From an uncultured Porphyromonas sp. (GTDB lineage: Bacteria; Bacteroidota; Bacteroidia; Bacteroidales; Porphyromonadaceae): a stretch of 44,747 bases of DNA. The position numbers and the translations under genes were made by a program. The stretch spans positions 1-44,747 of the forward strand of contig UQDF01000011.1 in NCBI GenBank assembly GCA_900539765.1, written 5' to 3'. Every line of letters begins with the position of its first letter. Position 1 is the first letter of the stretch. The notes beneath the pieces are model-generated. The model saw only the letters and a list, made by a program, of their open reading frames with translations, ran no database searches and was not told where the DNA came from. Shown here piece after piece: positions 8,499 to 14,998 of the stretch.

Positions 8499-9248
8499 AT
8501 GTCACGGATCAAAAAAATACTTATTTCTCAGCCCGCTCCACTGATGGCTAATCCCTACACCGAAGTTGCTGAAAAGTATCAAGTGGAGCTTGATTACAAG
8601 CAGTTCATTCGTGTCGAGACAGTTGCAACGAAGGAGTTTCGCCAGCAGCGCATCAATCCGTTGGATTACACAGCCATCATCTTTACCTCTCGTACTGCTA
8701 TCCTGCACTTCTTCACGCTGATGAAAGAGATGCGCATCACGATGCCAGACACGATGAAGTATTACTGCAGCTCAGAAAAGTCTGCGCCATACCTACAGAA
8801 GTTTGTCAACTACCGCAAGCGCAAAGTCTTCTTCTCACCGACAGGACGTACCGAAGACCTTGTCAAGGTTATTGTAAAGCACAAGAGTGAGAAGTATCTC
8901 CTCCCCGTCGCAGAGGAGCATAATGCTAAGCTCTCCGATCTACTGACAGAGGCGGAGATAGACTATACCAAGTCGGTCATGTACCGTACCATACCTCGTA
9001 AGCTAGAGCTTGAGAAGCCGCTACCATATGATATGATCATCTTCTTCAGTCCTGTAGGAATCACCTCGCTCTTTGAGAATGTGCCGGACTTCAAGCAGGA
9101 AGATATGATCATCGCTACGGTAGGTCCTAAGACCGCACAGAGAGCCGAGGAGCTAGGGCTCAGAGTAGATATCAAATCTACGGGTAGTCGTCAGGATCCG
9201 CCTATGCCTGAGCTACTTAAAAACTTTCTTGCTGAGCAGGAGGGATGA
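8499..9248 (+). CDS. hemD: Uroporphyrinogen-III synthase
   Basis: Converts hydroxymethylbilane to uroporphyrinogen III in tetrapyrrole synthesis. The protein is 249 residues from ATG 8499; a GTG two codons earlier (8493) is an alternative start. It shows the HemD bilobal pattern: DYTAIIFTSRTAILHFF in the first lobe and the signature MIIFFSPVGITSLFENV then ATVGPKTAQRAEELG in the second. HemD is poorly conserved, so the call rests on these signature stretches and on the conserved Bacteroidales order hemD-rnpA-yidD-tatD. Its stop overlaps the next start in an ATGA arrangement, which suggests translational coupling. Confidence 0.9.
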   Translation: MSRIKKILISQPAPLMANPYTEVAEKYQVELDYKQFIRVETVATKEFRQQRINPLDYTAIIFTSRTAILHFFTLMKEMRITMPDTMKYYCSSEKSAPYLQKFVNYRKRKVFFSPTGRTEDLVKVIVKHKSEKYLLPVAEEHNAKLSDLLTEAEIDYTKSVMYRTIPRKLELEKPLPYDMIIFFSPVGITSLFENVPDFKQEDMIIATVGPKTAQRAEELGLRVDIKSTGSRQDPPMPELLKNFLAEQEG

Positions 9249-10003
9249 CTACGGAGGAAGGCTCCCTTCGCTCCCACCAGAATCAACGTCTACCCAAAGG
9301 TGAGCGACTCTATCTGCGTGAGGAGATAGAGCGACTGCATGATCGTGGGCGTTCGTTCGTCTCTTACCCCATCCGCATCGTATGGCTTGCTGAGCCTGTC
9401 GCCACGCCGGCTCCAGGAGATCAGGCGCAGGTCGCTGTGATGACCTCGGTCGCTAAGCGTCGCTTCAAGCACGCAGTAGATCGTAATCGCATCAAGCGCA
9501 TGACCCGAGCAGCTTATCGTCTCCACAAAGCTCCGCTCTGGCAGGCTGCTACACAGCACCACTGTACGGTGCGACTAGCGCTACAGTCTGTCGCTAAGAC
9601 GATGCCGACCTACCCAGAGCTAGAGCAGGCGGTAGAGCGAGCCGTAGCTCGCATCGTCAAGGAGATAGAAAAAGCAAACCCTACCAGCCCCCCTACTGAA
9701 TCCGTACCCGCTCGTCAGGAGCAGACTGCAAAAGTCTCAGCAACGAAAGCTGAGGAGGACGGATCCCAGCAGCCTTCGCTAGCAGTACGTCTGCTGAGCT
9801 ACCCAATCAAGTTTTATCGCTCCTTTATCTCGCCACTACTACCACCCAGCTGTCGCTTTACACCGACCTGCTCGCAGTATGCTCTAGAGGCTCTACAGGT
9901 GCATGGAGCCCTTAAGGGGAGCTGCCTAACCTTATGGAGACTCTTACGATGTAACCCCTTCAACCGACATGTGGGTTACGACCCCGTGCCACCACGACAA
10001 TGA
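9245..10003 (+). CDS. RNase P protein component fused to YidD
   Basis: One 252-codon frame joins two proteins that are normally separate adjacent genes. Residues 1-140 are RnpA, the protein subunit of RNase P: the RNA-binding signature SVAKRRFKHAVDRNRIKRM lies at 68-86. Residues 141-178 are a low-complexity linker rich in Pro, Ser, Glu and Ala. Residues 180-252 are YidD, the membrane protein insertion efficiency factor, with CRFTPTCSQYALEALQVHG at 203-221 and ending CNPFNRHVGYDPVPP. The YidD part keeps an amphipathic N-terminal helix. The frame is uninterrupted. It overlaps hemD by 4 nt and the tatD-like gene by 4 nt. Post-translational cleavage or internal initiation is possible but not visible. 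Confidence 0.9.
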   Translation: MTTEEGSLRSHQNQRLPKGERLYLREEIERLHDRGRSFVSYPIRIVWLAEPVATPAPGDQAQVAVMTSVAKRRFKHAVDRNRIKRMTRAAYRLHKAPLWQAATQHHCTVRLALQSVAKTMPTYPELEQAVERAVARIVKEIEKANPTSPPTESVPARQEQTAKVSATKAEEDGSQQPSLAVRLLSYPIKFYRSFISPLLPPSCRFTPTCSQYALEALQVHGALKGSCLTLWRLLRCNPFNRHVGYDPVPPRQ

Positions 10004-10743
10004 GCGAGGAGATCAGAGCCACAGAGTCGTGCAGTGACGGGCAATGCGCCAGCCGTCCCAAACTGCTAGACTGCCACACGCATAGCCACGAGGTAGGCTG
10101 CCAAGCAATTCGCTCGCTCACCTACACCGAGTGGAGTGATGACATAACGGTCGAGGAGGGTCAGCTCTACTCGATAGGCTTTCACCCCTGGTCTCTGCCC
10201 CCAGCGGGAAGCTTGGTAGCGCTCATTGATCAGATGCAGAGTCGCCTGTCGTCGACCCCTCAGATCGTTGCCGTCGGCGAGTGTGGCGTCGACAAGGTGC
10301 GAAGCAACGCAACGCTCTCGGAGCAACTAGTCTGGCTAGAGGCGCAGATGCGCTTGGCCTGTCAGCTAGATCGTCCTATCCTCTTACACGCTGTACGTGC
10401 ATGGGCTGAGATGATTGAGATACGTAGCCAGATGGCGCAAGAGCTTGCTCAGCTTCCCCCGATGGTGCTGCACGGCTTTCGGGCTAGGGGAGAGGTGGCG
10501 CAGATGATGCTGAGCAAGGGCTTTGTGCTCTCCTTCGGTCGTCGCTATGATGCTGAGGCTTTGCATCTAGCTTATGAAGCGAAGGCTATCCTCGTCGAGA
10601 CGGACGAGATCCCCAACGGGCTTACGCATCGAGAAGCGATAGAGGCGGTCTACGCCCACCTCGCAGAGCAACTATCCATCACGCCAGAGCTCTTGGCAAG
10701 CCAAGTAGCGGAGACCTCTTTCTGGCAGCAGACTTTGCGCTAA
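10000..10743 (+). CDS. TatD family metal-dependent hydrolase
   Basis: A 247-residue TIM-barrel amidohydrolase-fold nuclease-like protein. The metal ligands expected for TatD are present: the D-C-H-T-H pair at 24-28, Glu94 in AVGECGVDK (the family's GE-GLD motif), His130 in LLHAVRAW, His158 in VLHGF, and Asp202 in LVETDE. Characterised relatives are metal-dependent DNases or exonucleases, and the substrate in this organism is unknown. The N-terminal ~20 residues, with two cysteines, precede the usual family start. It overlaps the RnpA-YidD gene by 4 nt and appears to end the operon begun at yajC. Confidence 0.9.
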   Translation: MSEEIRATESCSDGQCASRPKLLDCHTHSHEVGCQAIRSLTYTEWSDDITVEEGQLYSIGFHPWSLPPAGSLVALIDQMQSRLSSTPQIVAVGECGVDKVRSNATLSEQLVWLEAQMRLACQLDRPILLHAVRAWAEMIEIRSQMAQELAQLPPMVLHGFRARGEVAQMMLSKGFVLSFGRRYDAEALHLAYEAKAILVETDEIPNGLTHREAIEAVYAHLAEQLSITPELLASQVAETSFWQQTLR

Positions 10744-10788
10744 AAGCGTTACCTTAGTCCACAGATTAGCTCCAACAGACGAAATACA

Positions 10789-11613
10789 ATGACAGACGTG
10801 AATCCGCTAGCATGCTCTCCAGAGTATCAGAGGCTTCGGGAGCAGTATGAGACGCTCGCCACAGCCTACACGGCACTCGTCTCCCAGTATCAGGAGATGA
10901 CGGAGCACGAGGCGCCTCACCTATCTGCACTCTACATGCACTACTTCGGCAAGCTGCTATACGCCCAGTTACGTCTAGTACTCTCCTTAGAAACGCTCCG
11001 CTTGAGGCGCTCGCTCCTACAGGCTTACATCAATCGCGACGAGGCGCCCAACATCGCCGAGATAGACAAGCAGATGGTGCAGCAACGGCTGGAGTTTCAT
11101 CGGTTGTTGGAGGAGAAGCTGGCTCAGCTCAAAGCCGCCAGGGAGTATTGGGACAGACCGCACCTATCTCCCGAGGAGACCAAAGAAATCAAGGAGATCT
11201 ACAAGACCCTCGTCAAGCGCCTTCACCCGGACCTTAACCCACACTACACGGAGGAGGACAAGCGGCTCTTTCTGATTACCGTGAAGGCCTATAAGACGGG
11301 AGATCTGCCTCAGCTGCGAACTGTGCTGGCTCTGCTGAACAAGGAGAAGCGCGAAGAGGAGCTCCCCTCAGATCCTGAGGCTCTCTTGGCAGAAATCAAA
11401 AAACTGCAAAAGAAGAAGAGTACCCTCGAGATTAGGATAGCCAAGCGGTCGGAGAGCTTCCCCTTTGATCATAAGGAGTTGCTGTCAAGCCCCGTAAAGA
11501 TACTAGAGAAGCAAGCTGAGCTAGAGGCGATCATACAGGAGCTAGAGGCGAGCGAGAAGGAGATGCAGACGATCGTCACACTGATGGAGGAGTACAAGTC
11601 ACACAACCTATGA
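10789..11613 (+). CDS. J-domain protein with flanking coiled coils
   Basis: 274 residues. A J domain occupies about 126-190: it has the invariant HPD at 146-148 (IYKTLVKRLHPDLNP), preceded by a helix rich in Lys and Glu. The HPD loop stimulates DnaK ATPase in known J proteins, so this one probably recruits Hsp70 to a client. The N-terminal 120 residues and the C-terminal 70 are predicted long charged helices likely to form coiled coils, and there is no G/F-rich or zinc region as in DnaJ. The stop overlaps the start of the HIRAN gene by 4 nt, so the two are probably translated together and may act in one process. Confidence 0.8.
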   Translation: MTDVNPLACSPEYQRLREQYETLATAYTALVSQYQEMTEHEAPHLSALYMHYFGKLLYAQLRLVLSLETLRLRRSLLQAYINRDEAPNIAEIDKQMVQQRLEFHRLLEEKLAQLKAAREYWDRPHLSPEETKEIKEIYKTLVKRLHPDLNPHYTEEDKRLFLITVKAYKTGDLPQLRTVLALLNKEKREEELPSDPEALLAEIKKLQKKKSTLEIRIAKRSESFPFDHKELLSSPVKILEKQAELEAIIQELEASEKEMQTIVTLMEEYKSHNL

Positions 11614-11999
11614 GTAACGAGATCATACCAGTCAGCCCTGAGCTACTAGCACTCATCGGTACTGAAGGAATCAACGCACTAGGACTACCCAAGCGGGAGA
11701 TCTTCCTCCTAGACATCGTAGTCGCTGGGACCACCTTCTGTCCTATCGTGCAGGAACTTGTCCCTACGCTACTGCCTGACACGGTGCTACGTATGGTGCG
11801 ACAGCCACAAAACGAGTACGACGAAAACGCTATCGCCATCTACTACGAGGAGCACCGCATAGGCTATGTGCCTCAAGAGCTTAATCTAGTCATATCACGG
11901 CTGATGGACGCTGGCAAAGAGTTTTACGCACGGGTCATCCTGGTGAAAAAGATCCACGAGTGGGTGCGCATATCGGCCAAGCTCTTTATGATCGAGTGA
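11610..11999 (+). CDS. HIRAN domain protein
   Basis: 129 residues, essentially one HIRAN domain (about 28-125). The diagnostic stretches are DIVVAGTTFC, VLRMVRQPQNEYDENAIAIYY and RIGYVPQELNLVISRLMDAG. HIRAN domains recognise DNA 3' ends or stalled-fork structures in eukaryotic HLTF and occur alone or fused to nucleases and helicases in bacteria. As a stand-alone domain it has no catalytic site. Its start (ATGA overlap) depends on the J-domain gene upstream. A link with DNA damage is inferred from the domain only. Confidence 0.82.
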   Translation: MSNEIIPVSPELLALIGTEGINALGLPKREIFLLDIVVAGTTFCPIVQELVPTLLPDTVLRMVRQPQNEYDENAIAIYYEEHRIGYVPQELNLVISRLMDAGKEFYARVILVKKIHEWVRISAKLFMIE

Positions 12000-12035
12000 G
12001 CTCTACGCATTCGAACCTTTGGCGGGTGGCTCTTC

Positions 12036-12067
12036 TTTGGGGATATGCCTTCTTTTCGGTACTTTTG
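12036..12067 (+). promoter_or_regulatory. nadK promoter
   Basis: TTTG (12036-12039), a 20-nt spacer and TACTTTTG (12060-12067) match the full Bacteroidetes consensus. The predicted start of transcription near 12074 gives a leader of about 18 nt before nadK. Confidence 0.7.
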
Positions 12068-12091
12068 TAGCGATGCAATGAGACAGTCCCG

Positions 12092-12970
12092 ATGGATAGG
12101 CACAAGATAAATACGATAGCAGTCTACGGTAGCCACGCTACAATGCGTCTCACGGACGATGTGACGGCGCTACTGACGGCTCTCGCAGAGCATGGCGTAG
12201 ACCTTTATATAGAGGCACCGCTCTGGGAGGCGCTACAGCTGGCGGGTGTCCCAGAGGGCTATCCGCAGATGCGGCTAGGTGGAGAGACACCCTATGGCGA
12301 CATAGCGCTGAGCCTCGGTGGTGATGGTACGCTCCTGAGGGCTGCGCACAAGCTGCGAGACGTGGAGTTGCCTATATGGGCGATCAACTGCGGGCACCTC
12401 GGCTTTATGACCGAGATGGAGCCACGGGAAGCTCTGCATCACCTCGATGACCTGCTGGCTGGACGGTACGATATAGAGACCCGCTCGCTGATCGATGTGA
12501 GCGTGGCGGGAGAGCATGTCGGCACTGCACTCAATGATCTAGCGGTGCAGAAGCGAGAAACTGGATCGATCATCAAAATACGAGTGGATCTAGACGGCGA
12601 CCTGCTGGCAGAGTACGCTGCCGATGGCTTGGTCGTCAGTACGCCCTCGGGTTCGACCGCCTATGCGCTGAGCCTAGGAGGCCCTATCGTGACCCCTCAG
12701 TGCCAGACGCTACTACTGGTGCCGATAGCTCCTCATACGCTCAATATGGCTCCGCTCATCTTCCCCGACACGAGTGTACTGACGATGAGAGTCTCCTCGC
12801 TACACCCCACCTTCTCCATTGTAATCGATGGTAATCTGCGGGTCTACGACTGTGGCGTCGAGATCGTCGCCCGCAAGAGTGACAAGCGTGCTCATCTGCT
12901 ACGCCTCTCGCACAAGCCGTATGCTCAAGTAATCCGCGAGAAGCTTCTCTGGGGCCGTGACTTGAGATAG
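12092..12970 (+). CDS. nadK: NAD kinase
   Basis: Phosphorylates NAD to NADP in the cytoplasm, using ATP or polyphosphate in known relatives. The 292-residue protein has the GGDGT catalytic motif at 76-80, followed by INCGHLGFMTEM. The second conserved element is LNDLAVQKR and the third is ADGLVVSTPSGSTAYALSLGGPIV. Length and order are normal for bacterial NadK. The promoter directly upstream suggests it is transcribed independently of the J-domain/HIRAN pair. A weak hairpin (AGAAAGT at 12969 pairing with ACTTTCT at 12989) overlaps its stop codon, without a U-tract. Confidence 0.96.
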   Translation: MDRHKINTIAVYGSHATMRLTDDVTALLTALAEHGVDLYIEAPLWEALQLAGVPEGYPQMRLGGETPYGDIALSLGGDGTLLRAAHKLRDVELPIWAINCGHLGFMTEMEPREALHHLDDLLAGRYDIETRSLIDVSVAGEHVGTALNDLAVQKRETGSIIKIRVDLDGDLLAEYAADGLVVSTPSGSTAYALSLGGPIVTPQCQTLLLVPIAPHTLNMAPLIFPDTSVLTMRVSSLHPTFSIVIDGNLRVYDCGVEIVARKSDKRAHLLRLSHKPYAQVIREKLLWGRDLR

Positions 12971-13076
12971 AAAGTTTGTTTTGAGCGTACTTTCTGTAAT
13001 GATTTGTCTATCAGCCTCCTGCGCTGTTTTATCTGAGATGAACTAACTCTTTTGGGATATTTTCTTGCGAGAATGT

Positions 13077-13107
13077 TTTGCCAGAAGAAAAATTTGTATT
13101 ACCTTTG
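13077..13107 (+). promoter_or_regulatory. Promoter of the tRNA-Glu(CTC)-rpsT unit
   Basis: TTTG (13077-13080), a 19-nt spacer and TACCTTTG (13100-13107). It lies 53 nt before the tRNA and probably also drives rpsT and the second tRNA-Glu. Confidence 0.75.
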
Positions 13108-13160
13108 CATCACAATTGCCTGAGAGCCGAACATTCGGCGGTAGTTGGCAAGTGGCTGCT

Positions 13161-13232
13161 GGCCCTTTCGTCTAACGGTTAGGACGTCAGATTCTCATTC
13201 TGAAAATAGGGGTTCGATTCCCCTAGGGGCTA
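13161..13232 (+). tRNA. tRNA-Glu (anticodon CTC)
   Basis: A 72-nt cloverleaf: acceptor GGCCCTT with AGGGGCT (G-U closing pair), D-arm GTCT/GGAC, anticodon stem TCAGA/TCTGA with loop TTCTCAT (anticodon CTC), 4-nt variable loop, T-arm AGGGG/CCCCT with loop TTCGATT, and discriminator A. The CCA end is not encoded. Confidence 0.95.
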
Positions 13233-13312
13233 CAAGTAATAGTTGGTATGAAGCGCTTCGCATGGCGAGCCTTGCATATCGATAGTACACCAAGTAATTA
13301 AGTATCATAAGA

Positions 13313-13564
13313 ATGGCAAATCATAAATCAACGCTGAAGAGAATCCGTCAGAGTTCCACACGTCGCCTTCGCAATCGCTATGCGAGCAAGACGTCGCGTA
13401 CGATGGTTAAGCAGTTTCGAGCTATGACCGATCGTCAGGAAGCTGAGCAGGCTTTGCCGAAGGTTTATTCTACGCTAGATCGTCTAGCTCGTAAGAATAT
13501 CATTCATCGCAATAAGGCTGCGAATCTGAAGTCTAAGATGGCTCTTCACCTCAACTCTCTCTAG
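13313..13564 (+). CDS. rpsT: 30S ribosomal protein S20
   Basis: An 83-residue, very basic protein binding the 5' domain of 16S rRNA. It has the family's opening MANHKSTLKRIRQSSTRRLRNR, here without deviation, and the C-terminal LARKNIIHRNKAANLKSKM helix. It is placed between two tRNA-Glu genes. No separate promoter or terminator is visible between the first tRNA and rpsT, so they are probably one transcript processed at the tRNA ends. Codon use is that of a highly expressed gene (CGT and CGC arginines). Confidence 0.97.
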   Translation: MANHKSTLKRIRQSSTRRLRNRYASKTSRTMVKQFRAMTDRQEAEQALPKVYSTLDRLARKNIIHRNKAANLKSKMALHLNSL

Positions 13565-13641
13565 TCTACGACGACACATCGCAATACTGTATCAGTTCGC
13601 TGAGGATATAACTCTATATTAAGGATACTGGCGCACGATTT

Positions 13642-13713
13642 GGCCCTTTCGTCTATCGGTTAGGACGCCAGGTTTTCATCCTGGAAAGAGGGGTTCGACT
13701 CCCCTAGGGGCTA
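13642..13713 (+). tRNA. tRNA-Glu (anticodon TTC)
   Basis: A 72-nt cloverleaf nearly identical to the tRNA at 13161. The anticodon stem is CCAGG/CCTGG with loop TTTTCAT, giving anticodon TTC. D-, T- and acceptor arms match the first copy closely. CCA is not encoded. Its U34 is an expected target of the MnmA encoded at 4152-5282. Confidence 0.96.
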
Positions 13714-13801
13714 CACAGAGAGCCTTGCCAGCCACCTCCCTTTCCTCTAAGTCGCTTCAAAACATAAGGCTGATACCACAAGCGAGCATATATCAAAAAG
13801 A

Positions 13802-13850
13802 AGAGGAGTGTTCTTGGACAAGATCGAGAGCACTCCTCTGATTTTTTTTG
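13802..13850 (+). terminator. Intrinsic terminator after tRNA-Glu(TTC)
   Basis: AGAGGAGTG (13802-13810) pairs with CACTCCTCT (13831-13839), extended inward by four pairs including one G-U. A run of eight T follows at 13842-13849. It ends the tRNA-rpsT-tRNA unit. Confidence 0.85.
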
Positions 13851-13883
13851 CGCTAGAGTAGGTTGGTGTAAGTCGCTTTTATG

Positions 13884-13891
13884 TATATTTG
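13884..13891 (+). promoter_or_regulatory. -7 element of the HU-family gene
   Basis: TATATTTG matches TAnnTTTG. A TTGG lies about 19 nt upstream (13863). Transcription would start near 13898, giving a leader of about 75 nt. Confidence 0.55.
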
Positions 13892-13971
13892 TCCACTATG
13901 CCTGCGCTCTCGGAGTTGAAGCATGACGTCTCATCGCAATCATTATAAATAAGACCCATTACTAAGAATAC

Positions 13972-14244
13972 ATGACTAAAGCAGAAGTTGTAAAGAATAT
14001 AGCTGACACGACAGGCTTAGACCGACAGGAGGTCCTGCAGGTTGTAGAGGCTTTTATGGATACAGTGAAGAACGCTATGAGCCAGGGAGAAAATGTCTAC
14101 CTAAGAGGCTTCGGTAGTTTTGTCGTCAAGGAACGCGCAGAGAAGACTGCTCGCAATATTTCCAAGCAGACGACGATCATCGTACCAGCTCGCAAGGTCC
14201 CTACGTTCAAGCCTTCGAAAGCATTCACAGCATTGATTAAGTAG
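13972..14244 (+). CDS. HU/IHF-family DNA-binding protein
   Basis: A 90-residue nucleoid protein that binds and bends DNA as a dimer. It shows the full HU pattern: N-terminal helices (MTKAEVVKNIADTTGLDRQE), the conserved VYLRGFGSFVV strand, a DNA-contacting arm with PARKVPTFKPSKAF, and the final short helix. Nothing separates HU from an IHF-like subunit with certainty; the arm and length fit either. The order HU, small basic protein, rng is conserved in Bacteroidales. Confidence 0.95.
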   Translation: MTKAEVVKNIADTTGLDRQEVLQVVEAFMDTVKNAMSQGENVYLRGFGSFVVKERAEKTARNISKQTTIIVPARKVPTFKPSKAFTALIK

Positions 14245-14365
14245 TTATATCAAGGGATGAGTCAAGACAGATAGTCCTGAGAGTGACAACGCTTGCTCTA
14301 GTATAGGGACTAGCTACGGATCTTATCACCTTGGATCAGTATAGACCAATTCAAAAGAAAAAATT

Positions 14366-14458
14366 ATGCCAAACGGTAAGAAGCACAAGCGTCGTAAGAT
14401 GTCGACGCACAAGCGTAAGAAGAGACTGCGTAAGAATCGCCATAAGAGTAAGAAGTAG
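14366..14458 (+). CDS. 30-residue basic protein, AURKAIP1/COX24 (mS38)-like
   Basis: A 30-codon gene. Twenty of its thirty residues are Lys, Arg or His, with a core KHKRRKMSTHKRKKRLRKNR. This closely resembles the short AURKAIP1/COX24 domain found in mitochondrial ribosomal protein mS38 and in small bacterial ribosome-bound peptides (bS22-like). A ribosomal or rRNA-binding role is therefore inferred, not shown. It lies 121 nt after the HU-family gene in a place where Bacteroidales genomes keep a peptide of this type. The purine-rich AAAAGAAAAAATT precedes the ATG. It is easily missed by gene callers because of its size. Confidence 0.8.
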   Translation: MPNGKKHKRRKMSTHKRKKRLRKNRHKSKK

Positions 14459-14998
14459 ACGAGCGGTCGCGGAGACCATCTGTGATCCCTCCTAGGCGGA
14501 CAAGTTGTCCTGAGGAGTCATAGTCTACTCACTAGATAGCCATTGCAGTATGTATGGCGATCTAACCTTAGCGAACGAAACGTACCAAGCAAGCCGTCAT
14601 GACCGACCTCTCATCGATGAGAGGCTGGTTGTGGATGGCTTCGTTGCATAGCAACTCATCCCATCACCCTGCAGTAGTTACCTCTTACGCTCATCTGTCA
14701 GGGTCTGTCGCATCAGTCGCAGACTCTATAGATTATCTAATCCGTGATACGAGTGCTACGGCAGCATCTGTAGACCGCCCCTCTTGGGGTATCTGTAGAC
14801 TCACTAGGAGTCTCGATCCAGATACGCATAGGGACCAGCTACTCCAGTAGAGGTGTAGCGATTAGGTACTTCGATAGCTCACCAGCTCGGGGCAGTGCAG
14901 TGGCACGACGTAGCTGTGAGACGGAGAAGAGAAGAGGCGGGTCATACTAGACCTCTACACGTTTCCAATCTATTAATGCACAGATTATTTGAGACACC
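14459..14998 (+). other. 540-nt non-coding stretch upstream of rng
   Basis: No convincing gene is present. An 83-codon frame at 14599-14850 has no family resemblance and an atypical serine-rich composition. A hairpin CTCCT-GGACA-loop-TGTCC-AGGAG lies at 14489-14517 without a U-tract, and several short inverted segments follow. No exact TAnnTTTG promoter was found. It may be a long 5' leader of rng: in E. coli the related rne mRNA has a long leader used for autoregulation. That parallel is only suggestive. Confidence 0.4.

Noticed and set aside
14599..14850. 83-codon open frame in the gap before rng
   Set aside because: Serine-rich with no recognisable motif, no promoter of its own, and codon use unlike the neighbours.
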